From Microbacterium sp. lyk4-40-TSB-66 (GTDB lineage Bacteria; Actinomycetota; Actinomycetes; Actinomycetales; Microbacteriaceae): DNA of 64,000 nt. Below are positions 54,696 to 63,837 of the stretch, in pieces. Each line of letters opens with the position of its first letter. Position 1 is the first letter of the stretch. The translations under genes and the position numbers were made by a program. The stretch is from the NCBI RefSeq assembly GCF_030209475.1, contig NZ_JARVRW010000008.1:1-64000 (forward strand), read 5' to 3'. The notes below the pieces were generated by a model that ran no database searches, was not told the origin of the DNA, and saw nothing but the letters and a program-made list of their open reading frames with translations.

Positions 54696-55649
54696 TCAGC
54701 CGCGCAGCGAGTCGGCGACCTCGGTGAGGGCGTCGGCGGAGCGGCGCAGCAGCGCCACCTCGTCGTCGGAGAACGGCGTGCCGGCGACGGGCACAGCCCC
54801 GGCCGCGCTGACGATCGACGGCACCGACAAGGCCATGCCGTCGATGCCGTGGAAGCCCTGCAACACCGTGCTGACGGGGAGGATCGCGTGCTCGTCGCGC
54901 AGGACAGCCTCGACGATGCGCGCGCTCGACAGGCCGATCGCGTAGTTCGTCGCACCCTTGCCCTTGATCACCTTGTACGCGGCGTCGCGGACGTCGACGG
55001 CGATGGCATCCAATTCGTCCTTCTCGAAGCGACTGCCGTCGGGGAGCTCGAACTGCGTGATCGGCACGGATCCGATCGTGGCGGTGGACCAGAGCGGGAA
55101 CTCCGTGTCGCCGTGCTCTCCGACGATCCAGGCGTGCACGCTCGTGGTGGCGACGCCCGCGCGCTGGGCGATCTTCCACCGCAGCCGCGAGGTGTCGAGC
55201 ACCGTGCCCGAGGCGAAGATGCGGCGGGTGGGCAGGCCCGTCGCCTCCTGCGCGAGCACCGTCAGTACGTCGCACGGATTCGTCACGATGACGTACACCG
55301 CGTTCGGCGCGACCTCGAGCAGGTCCGGCATCATGTCGCGGATGATGCGCGCGTTCGTGGCGGCGAGTTCGGTGCGGGTCTGCCCCGGGTTCTGCTTCGC
55401 CCCCGCGGTGATAACCACGACGTGGGAGCCCTCGGCGACCGAGACGTCGCTGCCCCCGGTGATGTCACTGGAACCGGTGAACTGGGTGCCGTGCGCGAGG
55501 TCGAGCACCTCCGCCTCGACCTTGTCGGTCGCGATGTCGTAGAGCGCGACGTGCCGGGCCGAGCCGCGGATGAGAGCCGCGTACGCCACGCTCGCCCCCA
55601 CGCTTCCCGCGCCCACGACCGTCAGCTTGGAGTTCTCGATCACGCTCAT
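54696..55649 (-). CDS. ldh: L-lactate dehydrogenase
   Basis: A 317-residue NAD-dependent enzyme that interconverts pyruvate and L-lactate. The NAD site is VVGAGSVGASVAYA at the start, then TAGAKQNPGQTR near 85, the substrate Arg region VTNPCDVLT near 125 and the catalytic His in WIVGEHGDTEFPLWS near 170. The tail is normal. TAGAKQNPGQTR and DTSRLRWKIAQR favour LDH over malate dehydrogenase. The ATG follows CAGGAT by 6 nt. Confidence 0.93.
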   Translation of the reverse strand: MSVIENSKLTVVGAGSVGASVAYAALIRGSARHVALYDIATDKVEAEVLDLAHGTQFTGSSDITGGSDVSVAEGSHVVVITAGAKQNPGQTRTELAATNARIIRDMMPDLLEVAPNAVYVIVTNPCDVLTVLAQEATGLPTRRIFASGTVLDTSRLRWKIAQRAGVATTSVHAWIVGEHGDTEFPLWSTATIGSVPITQFELPDGSRFEKDELDAIAVDVRDAAYKVIKGKGATNYAIGLSSARIVEAVLRDEHAILPVSTVLQGFHGIDGMALSVPSIVSAAGAVPVAGTPFSDDEVALLRRSADALTEVADSLRG

Positions 55650-55661
55650 GGCTCGATCCTG
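55650..55661 (-). promoter_or_regulatory. -10-like box for ldh
   Basis: The minus-strand CAGGAT lies 6 nt before the ATG at 55,649, as at 7,641. Confidence 0.4.
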
Positions 55662-55890
55662 GCAGCGGCCGTGAGCGCACTCCACCGTGGTCGTTCGACG
55701 GTGGACGAATGGATGCCGTACCTCGGCCGTGTCTCCGGGCGCGGACGCGCCGAACTCCGGACATGCGGTGTCGCAGGGGTCGATTGCTCAGGCAAAGGGG
55801 GCCGACGTTTCGCCGGAGTCCGGCGCGGGCCGGAGTGCCGCTTCGGGCCAGGATTCGCGGCATCGCCGCATCTGTCGTAAGCTTTCCGGC

Positions 55891-55980
55891 GGTGACGTGT
55901 CCGAGCGGCCGAAGGTGCAACACTCGAAATGTTGTGTAGGTTCACCCCTACCGTGGGTTCAAATCCCACCGTCACCGCCA
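55891..55980 (+). tRNA. tRNA-Ser (anticodon CGA), CCA encoded
   Basis: The acceptor strands GGTGACG and GTCACC pair. The anticodon stem CAACA/TGTTG holds loop CTCGAAA (anticodon CGA). The long variable arm TGTAGGTTCACCCCTACCG marks a class II tRNA, and the T arm has GGTTCAAATCC. GCCA follows, so the CCA end is encoded, unlike the three tRNAs at 27.9-28.2 kb. Confidence 0.95.
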
Positions 55981-55982
55981 CC

Positions 55983-56019
55983 ACGAAGGCCCCGATCCTC
56001 ACGGATGCGGGGCCTTCGT
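55983..56019 (+). terminator. hairpin terminator after tRNA-Ser
   Basis: ACGAAGGCCCC pairs perfectly with GGGGCCTTCGT over a 15-nt loop, directly downstream of the tRNA and before the end of the convergent PH-domain gene. Confidence 0.75.
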
Positions 56020-56034
56020 CATGTCGAGCGGGTG

Positions 56035-56412
56035 TCAGTGCTTATGCAGCACGGCCCAGGCGATGAGGCTGTCGAGGCGGCGGATGTCGGCGCCTTTCGT
56101 GACCTTGATCTTGATGTGTCCGACCTTCGTCCACAGTTCGATCTCGGCATCGCGGTCGAGCAGACCCCCCGCGTTCTCGGACGACCACATCTCGATGGCG
56201 GAGTACGGAAGCGAGTAAATCTCCACCTTGCGACCGGTGATCCCTTGCGCGTCGCGGACGATGAGCCGCTTCGTCGTGAATGTGGCCGAATCGCGGAAGG
56301 TCTGGAACGACGCGACCGCCTGCTCGCCCTCGACGAGCAGCGGCGCGACGTCAGCCGGTGTCGGGATCTCCCGCTGCAGGGTCCACGAGAGGATCTGGCT
56401 GGTTTCGACCAT
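56035..56412 (-). CDS. PH-domain protein (bPH_1, PF08000 type)
   Basis: A 125-residue soluble protein that covers one bacterial PH domain. FTTKRLIVRDAQGITGRKVEIYSLPYSAIEMWSSENAG and DRDAEIELWTKVGHIKIKV are the diagnostic segments, with DIRRLDSLIAWAVL at the end. The family forms ring-like oligomers of unknown function. The start follows AGGAGCACACCTC on the minus strand. It is monocistronic. Confidence 0.85.
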   Translation of the reverse strand: MVETSQILSWTLQREIPTPADVAPLLVEGEQAVASFQTFRDSATFTTKRLIVRDAQGITGRKVEIYSLPYSAIEMWSSENAGGLLDRDAEIELWTKVGHIKIKVTKGADIRRLDSLIAWAVLHKH

Positions 56413-56507
56413 GAGGTGTGCTCCTTCATCCGGCGCCCATGTCGGCGCGTCGTCCTCACCGTAGCGGCACGCGCCCGAGCGGCCGGCGACCTCGAGCGGT
56501 GCGCGAC

Positions 56508-57125
56508 TCAGCCTCCCGGCCCAGACGGCTGTATCGGCGCGCCGTCGCCGTTCTCGGGGAGATCGCCGCGTTCGACGGGTGCGGGCGGCTCTGTCGGCGC
56601 GTCGGCGAACAACGCCTTCAGCTCGGCATCCGAGGGGACGTGCACCGCCTCGGCTGCCCGGCGCAGGTCGTCGAGCGGGGTTCCGTTGGGGCCGATCACC
56701 CAGATCGTCGCGCCGTCGCGCGCGACGAGGAACTCGTGCGCGCCGCCGCCCTCGCGGTGCCACAGCCCGGCCTCTTCGGTGCACGTCACCGCTGCGTCGG
56801 GCAGGTCCCACATCGGTGTCGCCGCACAGCTTTCGGCATCGGGTTCTCCGGGCGAGGTGCGGAGGGTGATCATGGCCGCGGTCTGCTCGTCGACCCACGT
56901 CGCCGACAGTCCGTCGTCGTTCGCCGGTCCGACCGATTGCGACGCGAGGTCGTACCCGTCGACCCGGGTCGTGAAGACGAGGGCGGGGTCGATGTCGAGC
57001 AGGGCGGCCTTTCGCGAGATCGAGGCGCCGTCGGCCGGCGTTGGCGTCCCTCCGCAGGCGGTGATGGCGAGGGTGACGACCGCCGCGAGGCCGGCGAGGA
57101 GCGGAGCACGGGAGGCGGAACGCAT
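56508..57125 (-). CDS. lipoprotein, function unknown
   Basis: A 205-residue exported lipoprotein with signal peptide and lipobox ITAC (Cys near residue 24). The mature part includes two Cys (AESCAATP, AVTCTEEA) likely to form a disulfide, a segment HEFLVARDGATIWVIGPNGTPLDDLRRAAEAVHV and a Pro/Gly-rich tail. I do not recognise the domain. It is separate from the pan operon, which ends 190 bp upstream of its start. Confidence 0.75.
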   Translation of the reverse strand: MRSASRAPLLAGLAAVVTLAITACGGTPTPADGASISRKAALLDIDPALVFTTRVDGYDLASQSVGPANDDGLSATWVDEQTAAMITLRTSPGEPDAESCAATPMWDLPDAAVTCTEEAGLWHREGGGAHEFLVARDGATIWVIGPNGTPLDDLRRAAEAVHVPSDAELKALFADAPTEPPAPVERGDLPENGDGAPIQPSGPGG

Positions 57126-57222
57126 GACAGCATCTTCGCTCAGCGCGCCCGTGCGGTCGATGGCGCGCTCATCCGCAGCCCGGATCGAGGGGATGCCTGA
57201 ACCCGGCACGCGTTGCCGCCCG

Positions 57223-57298
57223 GCCGATCGGCGTCGCCGAATCAGTGGGGCCGATCGGCGTCGCCGAATCAGTGGGGCCGATCGGCGTCGCCGAACCC
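57223..57298. repeat. 27-bp tandem repeat, three copies
   Basis: GCCGATCGGCGTCGCCGA followed by ATCAGTGGG is repeated at 57,223, 57,250 and 57,277, with the third copy ending differently. Each copy contains the palindrome CCGATCGG. The repeat lies just downstream of panB and may act as a transcription stop or protein site. Confidence 0.8.
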
Positions 57299-57316
57299 GC
57301 GGGTGGACGGCGCAGG

Positions 57317-58171
57317 TCAGAGCCCGTCGATGAACTCCCGCACCGCCGTGGCAGCCTCGGCTGCGGCCGGGTACGTGTGCTCGCTCGCGGGGAAGACGCC
57401 CTCGCGCACCTCTCGGGCGTACGCCTCGACGCCCTCGACCATCGCATCGCCGAGTGCGGCGTAACGCTTGACGAAGACGGGTGCGCGGCCCTCGGTGATC
57501 CCGAGCAGATCGTGCTGCACGAGCACCTGCCCGTCGGCGGTTCCGGCGCCGATGCCGATGACGGGGATCCGCAGGGACCGGCGGATCTCGGCGACGACAT
57601 CGGCGGGCACGGCCTCGATGACCAGGAGGAAGGCGCCCGCCTCCTGCACGGCGAGCGCGTCGCGCGCGACTCGGACCGCCTCGTCGGACGTGCGTCCCTG
57701 GGCGCGGAGCCCGCCGAGCGCGGTCGCGGTCTGCGGGGTGAGACCCACGTGCCCGACGACCGGGATTCCGGCGTCGACGATCGCCCGCAGGCGCGACAGT
57801 CGTGCCGGGTTCGCCCCCTCGATCTTGACCGCCTCGGCGCCGGCCTCGTGGACGAAGCGGATGGACGTCTCGACCGCCTGCTCGTCGCTGAGCTCGGTCG
57901 ACCCGAACGGCAGGTCGCACAGCAGCAGGGGGGTCTCGATCGCCCGGCGGACGGCTTTCGACAGGGTCAGCATCTCGTCGAGCGTCACCGAGGTGGTGTC
58001 GGGGTGCCCCAGCACCACCTGGGCGCCGGAGTCGCCGACCAGCACGATGTCGACGCCCGCGCGTTCGGCCACGCGGCCCGACACGTAGTCGTAGGCCGTC
58101 ACCATGACCAGCGGCGTGCCGGCCTCGGCGAGCTCGCGGAGCCGGCGGAGCGTCACCTTGCGGCGGGTCAT
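57317..58171 (-). CDS. panB: 3-methyl-2-oxobutanoate hydroxymethyltransferase
   Basis: A 284-residue enzyme that adds a hydroxymethyl group from methylene-tetrahydrofolate to 2-oxoisovalerate, giving ketopantoate. VMVTAYDYVSGRVAE and VLVGDSGAQVVLGH near the start hold the metal ligands, LLLCDLPFGS is near 83, AVKIEG near 113, GHVGLTPQ near 140 and IGIGAG near 205. The ATG overlaps the panC stop by 4 bp. It is the last gene of the DUF2520-panC-panB operon. Confidence 0.94.
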   Translation of the reverse strand: MTRRKVTLRRLRELAEAGTPLVMVTAYDYVSGRVAERAGVDIVLVGDSGAQVVLGHPDTTSVTLDEMLTLSKAVRRAIETPLLLCDLPFGSTELSDEQAVETSIRFVHEAGAEAVKIEGANPARLSRLRAIVDAGIPVVGHVGLTPQTATALGGLRAQGRTSDEAVRVARDALAVQEAGAFLLVIEAVPADVVAEIRRSLRIPVIGIGAGTADGQVLVQHDLLGITEGRAPVFVKRYAALGDAMVEGVEAYAREVREGVFPASEHTYPAAAEAATAVREFIDGL

Positions 58172-59055
58172 CTCAGGCTCCCCTCGAGGGCGATGCGGTC
58201 ATCGACGCCCGGATCGAGCACCACGTTGTCGATGAGTCGGACCTGCCCCACCCGGACGGCGAGGGCGAGCAGCGCCGGGCGCGCGATATCGGTGAGGGGT
58301 TCCAGGCTGTCGGCGTCGACGATCCGCACGTACTCGTGATCCAATCCGGCTTCGGTGAGTCCCTCGTGCACGAGGGACGTGAGGCGATGGGTGTTCCGGA
58401 TGCCGGAGGCGAAGGCATCCTGAGCGGCGCGGAGCGACCGCGGGATGACCGCTGCGAGTCGCCGTTCCTCAGCCGACAAACGCGCATTGCGGCTGGAGCG
58501 GGCCAGACCGTCGGCGTCACGGGAGGTGGGGCGCGCCACGATCTCGACGGGGATGCGGAGGTCGGTGACCATGCGCCGGACGACCACGACCTGCTGAGCG
58601 TCCTTCGCCCCGAAGTACGCGCGGTCGGGTCCGACGGCGAGCAGCAGGGTGGCGACGACGGTGGCGACGCCGTCGAAGTGCGAACGACCGCGGACGGCGC
58701 CCTCGAGCGTCGAGGTGAGTGCGCCGTGAACGGAGACGGTCGTGGCGAAGCCCGCCGGGTACATCTCGGCCGCCGACGGCGCGAAGACGATGTGGGTGCC
58801 GGCGAGCGCGGCCAGTTCGACGTCGGCCTCTTCCGTACGCGGGTAGGCGTCGAGGTCGGCGGCTTCGCCGAACTGCGTCGGGTTGACGAAGATCGACAGC
58901 ACCACGGTCTCGTTCTCGGCCGCCGCGGCGCGCAGCAGCGAGAGGTGCCCCTCGTGGAGGGCGCCCATCGTCGGCACGAATCCGATCCCTCCGCCGCGGT
59001 GGGGTTCGAGAGCGGCGCGCAGCTCGGCGACGGTGCGCACGATGCGAATGGTCAC
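58168..59055 (-). CDS. panC: pantothenate synthetase, canonical copy
   Basis: A 295-residue enzyme that forms pantothenate from pantoate, beta-alanine and ATP. All key motifs are present: FVPTMGALHEGHLSL, IFVNPTQFG, SHFDGVATVV, FGAKDAQQVVVV and ADGLARSSRN. It overlaps panB and DUF2520 by 4 bp each. It is the functional counterpart to the altered paralog at 40,538-41,392. Location beside panB, not lysS, suggests acquisition or relocation. Confidence 0.95.
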   Translation of the reverse strand: MTIRIVRTVAELRAALEPHRGGGIGFVPTMGALHEGHLSLLRAAAAENETVVLSIFVNPTQFGEAADLDAYPRTEEADVELAALAGTHIVFAPSAAEMYPAGFATTVSVHGALTSTLEGAVRGRSHFDGVATVVATLLLAVGPDRAYFGAKDAQQVVVVRRMVTDLRIPVEIVARPTSRDADGLARSSRNARLSAEERRLAAVIPRSLRAAQDAFASGIRNTHRLTSLVHEGLTEAGLDHEYVRIVDADSLEPLTDIARPALLALAVRVGQVRLIDNVVLDPGVDDRIALEGSLR

Positions 59056-59816
59056 GGGAGGGACTCGATTCCGGGTCGTTGTGCGGTGGCGAGGTCGCGC
59101 GTCGCGTCGACGAGCGCGTCGAAGAGCGCCAGACGGTCGGGGAGACGCTCGGCGACGGCCCGCCGTTGCCGAGCCACCGTGGCGTCGTCGCCGCGCGAGA
59201 CCGGGCCGGTGAGGGCGGCGACCGCTCCGCGTTCCGCCCAGTTGTCGACCGCGGCGCGCACGAGGGGGACGAGGGCTTCTCTCCCGATCCCCGCGGTCGC
59301 GGCGAGCTCCTCGGCCATCCCCTCGAGCGTGACGAGGAAGTTCGCGGCGACGGAGGCGGCCGCGTGGTACGCCGCGCGGTCCTGGTCACGCACCTCCACG
59401 CCCGTCATCCCGAGGACCTCGGCGAGGGCCGAGGCGATCGCCGAGCCCGCGGGAGTCGTCGCGGCGAGGGCGGCCGTCACCCCGGCGAACGATGCCCCGG
59501 CCGCCGTGACCGTCATGAGGGGGTGGATGCTGAAGGCGTCGTGGGGGTGGAGGACCGAGAGGTCGAGGGCCCCCGAGAGGTGGCCGACGGTGCGACCGGG
59601 GGCGATGGCGCGCGCGGCGGTGGCGATCGCGGCATCCGGGACCGCGAGCAGAACGATCGCGGCATTCGCCCCCGATGCTCCCCGACCCGCCGGACCGACG
59701 ACCGGCACCCCGGCGGCGTCGAGGGCGGCCACGAGAGCGCGGCCCATGCGACCGTCGCCGACGACGAGGACGGGGCCCGGCAGCTTCAGGGCGGAGGGGA
59801 GGAGTGGCGGTGTCAT
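59052..59816 (-). CDS. Rossmann-fold DUF2520 protein (second copy), possible ketopantoate reductase
   Basis: A 254-residue protein with an NAD(P)-binding start VLVVGDGRMGRALVAAL, then a VGHLSGALDLSVL strand and FSIHPLMTV. The C-terminal DUF2520 domain has DQDRAAYHAAASVAANFLVTL. It is translationally coupled to panC and panB. No PanE-type reductase is present in this operon, so this protein is a good candidate for the missing ketopantoate-to-pantoate step; this is inference. The ATG at 59,816 is preceded by no strong ribosome site. Confidence 0.83.
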   Translation of the reverse strand: MTPPLLPSALKLPGPVLVVGDGRMGRALVAALDAAGVPVVGPAGRGASGANAAIVLLAVPDAAIATAARAIAPGRTVGHLSGALDLSVLHPHDAFSIHPLMTVTAAGASFAGVTAALAATTPAGSAIASALAEVLGMTGVEVRDQDRAAYHAAASVAANFLVTLEGMAEELAATAGIGREALVPLVRAAVDNWAERGAVAALTGPVSRGDDATVARQRRAVAERLPDRLALFDALVDATRDLATAQRPGIESLP

Positions 59817-59905
59817 ATGCGTGTGGCGCCGACCCCGGGGGCGGCTTCGCCGCCTTCCACCGTACTCGCTCCCGCCTCGCGCGGAGCAGGGCTCGGGATC
59901 GGCCC

Positions 59906-60934
59906 TCAGCCCACCCGTGGCTGCTGCTGGGTGATGCAGTGGATGCCGCCGCCGCGGTCGAAGATCGGGCGGGCGTCGACCAGAACCACGCGACGCCCCG
60001 GGTAGGCGTCGCCGATGATCTCGGCGGCGCGCGCGTCGGCGGCCTCGTCTCCGAAGCCGCAGAGCACGACGCCGTCGTTGGTGACGAGGTGGTTGATGTA
60101 GCTCCAGTCGACCCAGCCGTGTCCGTCGTGCAGGGTCGAGGGGGCGGGCACCCCGGTGACCGTCACGGAGCGCCCGAGCGCGGCGAAGGCGGCCGCGAGT
60201 TCCTCTCGGACGACGCGCGACACCTCGTGATCGGGGTGGCCGGCATCCTGCTGCTCGTGAACGAGGACGTGATCGGGAGAGGCGAAGGTCGCGACGATGT
60301 CGACGTGCCCGTTGGTGCCGAACTCGTCGTAGTCGCGGGTGAGGCCGCGCGAGAGCCAGACGGCATCCGTCGCGCCGAGCGTCCGGGCCATCTCGGCCTC
60401 GACGCGGGCGCGGTCGGCGTGCGGATTGCGGCGCGGGTCGCGCTGCACGGTGTCGGTGAGAAGTACGGTGCCGACGCCGTCGACGTGCAGGCCTCCGCCT
60501 TCGGCGACCAGCAGCGAGTCGATCACCTCGGCGCCCACGTGCTCGGCCACGACCCGCGCGAGCAGAGCGGACTTCTGCCACTCGGCCCAGTCGGGAGCGC
60601 CCCAGCCGTTGAAGATCCAGTCCACCGCGCCGAGGACGCCCGGCCGGTCGGGGTCGGTGACGAAGGTGGGGCCGACGTCGCGCATCCAGAACTCGTCGAG
60701 CGGGGCCTCGACGATCTCGATCGACGAGTCCAGCAGGCGACCGGCGCGGGCGATCTCGGTCGGGTCCACCACCATCGTCACGGGCTCGAACTGCGCGACC
60801 GCGTGAGCGACCTCGGTCCAGGCGCGGTACCCCTCTTCGCGCGCGGCGGCGGTGTCGCCGAGGGTGACGCCTTCGCGGGGGAACGCCATCCAGGTGCGCT
60901 CGTGGGGGGCGGTTTCAGCGGGCATGCGCCACAT
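59906..60934 (-). CDS. agmatine-deiminase-family hydrolase
   Basis: A 342-residue enzyme of the porphyromonas-type peptidylarginine/agmatine deiminase family. It hydrolyses a guanidino group, usually agmatine to N-carbamoylputrescine. WMAFP and MRDVGPTFV near 80 bind the substrate, EGGGLHVDGVGTVL is near 150, NGHVDIVATF near 215 and the catalytic Cys is in GGGIHCITQQQP near the end. The ATG follows CTTGGAGGAG. It starts 30 bp after the kinase-aminotransferase gene, so the two are in one operon. Confidence 0.9.
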   Translation of the reverse strand: MWRMPAETAPHERTWMAFPREGVTLGDTAAAREEGYRAWTEVAHAVAQFEPVTMVVDPTEIARAGRLLDSSIEIVEAPLDEFWMRDVGPTFVTDPDRPGVLGAVDWIFNGWGAPDWAEWQKSALLARVVAEHVGAEVIDSLLVAEGGGLHVDGVGTVLLTDTVQRDPRRNPHADRARVEAEMARTLGATDAVWLSRGLTRDYDEFGTNGHVDIVATFASPDHVLVHEQQDAGHPDHEVSRVVREELAAAFAALGRSVTVTGVPAPSTLHDGHGWVDWSYINHLVTNDGVVLCGFGDEAADARAAEIIGDAYPGRRVVLVDARPIFDRGGGIHCITQQQPRVG

Positions 60935-60963
60935 GGCGTGCTCCTCCAAGGTCGGGTCGAGGG

Positions 60964-63837
60964 TCAGTAGCCGGTGGTCAGCACGTGATCGAGAGCGTCG
61001 ACGAAGACGTCGACCGACGCCTGCGTGACCACCAGCGGCGGCTTGATCTTCAGGACGTTCTGGAAGTCGCCGGTGGGCTGCATGATGACGCCGAGCCCGA
61101 GCAGGCGGTCGCAGATCGCGGCGGTCTCGGCGGTGGCGGGCTCGAGCGTCTCGCGGTCGCGGACGAATTCGACGCCCACGTACAGCCCCGAGCCGTGCAC
61201 GGTGCCGATGATCTCGTGCCGGCGGCCGAGGTCTTCGAGGCGCTGCTTCAGGTGTCCGCCGACGACCCGCGCGTTCTCCTGCAGGCCCTCCTGCTCGATC
61301 ACGTCGAGCACCGCCATACCGATCGCCGACGACACCGGCGAGCCGCCCGTCGACGAGAAGAAGTACCCCTGCGTGCGGTAGCGATCGGCGACCTCGCGCC
61401 GCGTGATCACGGCGCCGAGCGGGTGCCCGCCGCCGATCGACTTCGCGACGGCGACGACGTCGGGCACCGCCCCCTGCTGCTCGAAGCCCCAGAACCACTC
61501 GCCGAGCCGTCCGTAGCCGACCTGCACCTCGTCGGCGATCGCGAGGCCGCCGTGGCGCCGGATCGCGGCATAGACCTCGCGCAGGTAGCCGTCGGGCAGG
61601 GCCACCCCACCGGCGTTGCCGAAGTACGTCTCGGCGATCATCCCGGCGGGAGGGCGACCGGATGCCGCGAGCTCGTCGATCACCGCGACGGCCTCGGGGG
61701 CGTAATTCACGGCATCCGGTCCGCGGTGCTTCCCGCGGTAAGAGTTGGCGGCGTCGACGGTGTGCACCCACTCGGGGCGGGTCTCGAGCGCGAAGGGGTT
61801 GTCGGCGATCGAGGTCGACACCGCATCGCTCGCGTACGTCCAGCCGTGGTACGCCTCGCGCATCGCGACGATGTCGGGGCGCCCGGTCGCGGCCATCGCC
61901 AGGCGGATCGCGAGGTCGGTCGCCTCGGAGCCGGAGTTGACGAAGAACACGGTGTCGAAGCCGTCCGGGAGGGTGGCGGCGATGCGGTCGGCGAAGTCGG
62001 TGATCGCGCGGTAGTGGAAGCGCGAGTTGGTGTTCAGCAGGTGCATCTGGCCGGTGCCGGCCGCGACGACGTGCGGGTGGGCGTGACCGACCGAGGCGAC
62101 GTTGTTCACCATGTCGAGGTACACCCGCCCGTCGACGTCGATGAGGTGCTCGCGCCACCCGCGCTCGATGCGCGGTGGGGCGGCGTAATAGTGCTCCTGA
62201 ACCTCGGCGAGCACCTCGTGTCGTCGGGCGAGCACGTCGTCGGTCTCGGGGTGGGGCGCCGAGATGCCGAGGGCGGCCCCGGGGTCGCCGGCGAGCTCGC
62301 GCCACGCGTCGGCGAGCGCGCGTGTCGTGCGCGGCGGCGGAACGTGGCCGTCGAGGAGCCGGCGCACCGACAGGCGCGTGCGCGCTGGAAGGACCCCGGA
62401 TGCCGTGCCGGCGGGCACCCCGTCGACCGTCAGGGTCCCGGCATCCGACGTCAGGGTGCGCGCGTCGCCCTCCGTCCCCGCGACGGCGTCGAGTGTCACC
62501 GGCTCGGCGAGCCACACGAGCAGGTCGGTCGGCACCGTCTCGGCGGTCGAGGGGAGGGGCGTGGTCGTCCCGGTGAGGCGCGCGCGCCACGCGGAGACGG
62601 TGACCACGTCGGCGCCCGCGTCGAGGGCGGCGAGGGCCGCTTCGTCGAGGGTGGCCGCGTCGAGCCATGCGCCCGCGTCGTTCAGCGGCGACTCGGTCGA
62701 GGCGTCGAGCTCGACGTGGCGACCCAGCGCGAGCACAGGGGCGCCGGTCCACGCGGGCCGGGCGGCGCGCGTCCGGCCGAGCGCCGCCCGGGTCGCCGCC
62801 GTGAGGACGGGGATGGGAACGGATGCCGCCTGCACGAGGATGCGGAACTCGCGGTCGAGCGCGGTGCTGGCGTAGTCGTTCTCGTCGTCGAGGCGCACCT
62901 GCGCCCGTCCGCTGAGCACGAGCACCGCGCCGCGGAGGATGACGAGCGGCCAGAGCGCGGTCAGCTCGTCGTCGGAGAGATCGCGCACGCGGTCGAACGC
63001 GCGGATCGCGGGCAGGGCGCTCTCGGGGGTCGCGCCGTCGTGGTGCAGCACCGACGAGACGGTCACCGCGATCTCGCCGACCCGCCACGACGCGCACACG
63101 TCGCCGAAGTCGATGACGGCGTCGGGCACCGCGGCGCCCGGGGCGCGCAGCACGTTGTCGTCGGTGACGTCGAAGTGCCCGGCCTGTACGGGCAGGGTCT
63201 CCTGCACCGGCGCGAGGGCCGCGCGGGCGGCGTCGGCCGCGCGCTGCACGATCGTCCGCACCTCGGCATCCGGTTCGAGGGGGAGCAGCGTGTCGATGAC
63301 GCGCCCGGCGTGACGGAGGTCCCACTGCAGTACGCGGCCGCTCGCGGGGTGGGTGAAGTCGGCGAGCGAGAGGCTGACCGCACCCGACAGGGCGCCCATG
63401 CTCTCCACCACCGCGGGGGAGAGGTAGCCCGACCCCATGAGTGTCTGCCCCGCGATGTTCTCGATCACGCGGGCGTGGATGCTGCCCTGGCTCGACTCCC
63501 ACCAGGCGGACATCGCGCCGCGCGGTCCCTCGACGATGCGCGGGATGCGCACGTGCGGGCTGCGCTCGGCCACGAGGGCCGCCGCGGCATCCTGCATCTC
63601 GATCTCGGCCTCGCTGAAGACGGGGTTGCTGAGCTTCAGCACGCCCAGCGGCTCGGCCCGGCCGCGGAGGAAGACACGGAAGTTCTGGTCCTGCTGGCTG
63701 CCGAGCGCCTGCACGTCGACGTCGACGCCGAAGGTGTCGGTGAAGAGCCGGCGCACCTCTTCGTCGGAGAGCGTCGGGGTGGGCAGGTCGACCTGGCTGA
63801 AGTAGTCGAAGACGGGGGTCGGGGCTGTCTCGGTCAC
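60964..63837 (-). CDS. APH-type kinase fused to class III aminotransferase
   Basis: A 957-residue three-part protein. Residues ~1-330 are a choline/hydroxylysine-kinase-like domain (QAGHFDVTDDNVL is the catalytic loop, VIDFGDVCASW the metal Asp). Residues ~340-510 are a spacer resembling the degenerate peptidase-like middle part of homologs. Residues ~530-957 are a class III PLP enzyme with VNSGSEATDLAIRLA, IADEVQVGYGRLG and the PLP lysine in VAVAKSIGGGHPLG. Homologous mammalian pairs phosphorylate an amino alcohol and then remove phosphate and ammonia, so this may do both. The GTG start has CGAGGA upstream. Confidence 0.87.
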   Translation of the reverse strand: MTETAPTPVFDYFSQVDLPTPTLSDEEVRRLFTDTFGVDVDVQALGSQQDQNFRVFLRGRAEPLGVLKLSNPVFSEAEIEMQDAAAALVAERSPHVRIPRIVEGPRGAMSAWWESSQGSIHARVIENIAGQTLMGSGYLSPAVVESMGALSGAVSLSLADFTHPASGRVLQWDLRHAGRVIDTLLPLEPDAEVRTIVQRAADAARAALAPVQETLPVQAGHFDVTDDNVLRAPGAAVPDAVIDFGDVCASWRVGEIAVTVSSVLHHDGATPESALPAIRAFDRVRDLSDDELTALWPLVILRGAVLVLSGRAQVRLDDENDYASTALDREFRILVQAASVPIPVLTAATRAALGRTRAARPAWTGAPVLALGRHVELDASTESPLNDAGAWLDAATLDEAALAALDAGADVVTVSAWRARLTGTTTPLPSTAETVPTDLLVWLAEPVTLDAVAGTEGDARTLTSDAGTLTVDGVPAGTASGVLPARTRLSVRRLLDGHVPPPRTTRALADAWRELAGDPGAALGISAPHPETDDVLARRHEVLAEVQEHYYAAPPRIERGWREHLIDVDGRVYLDMVNNVASVGHAHPHVVAAGTGQMHLLNTNSRFHYRAITDFADRIAATLPDGFDTVFFVNSGSEATDLAIRLAMAATGRPDIVAMREAYHGWTYASDAVSTSIADNPFALETRPEWVHTVDAANSYRGKHRGPDAVNYAPEAVAVIDELAASGRPPAGMIAETYFGNAGGVALPDGYLREVYAAIRRHGGLAIADEVQVGYGRLGEWFWGFEQQGAVPDVVAVAKSIGGGHPLGAVITRREVADRYRTQGYFFSSTGGSPVSSAIGMAVLDVIEQEGLQENARVVGGHLKQRLEDLGRRHEIIGTVHGSGLYVGVEFVRDRETLEPATAETAAICDRLLGLGVIMQPTGDFQNVLKIKPPLVVTQASVDVFVDALDHVLTTGY

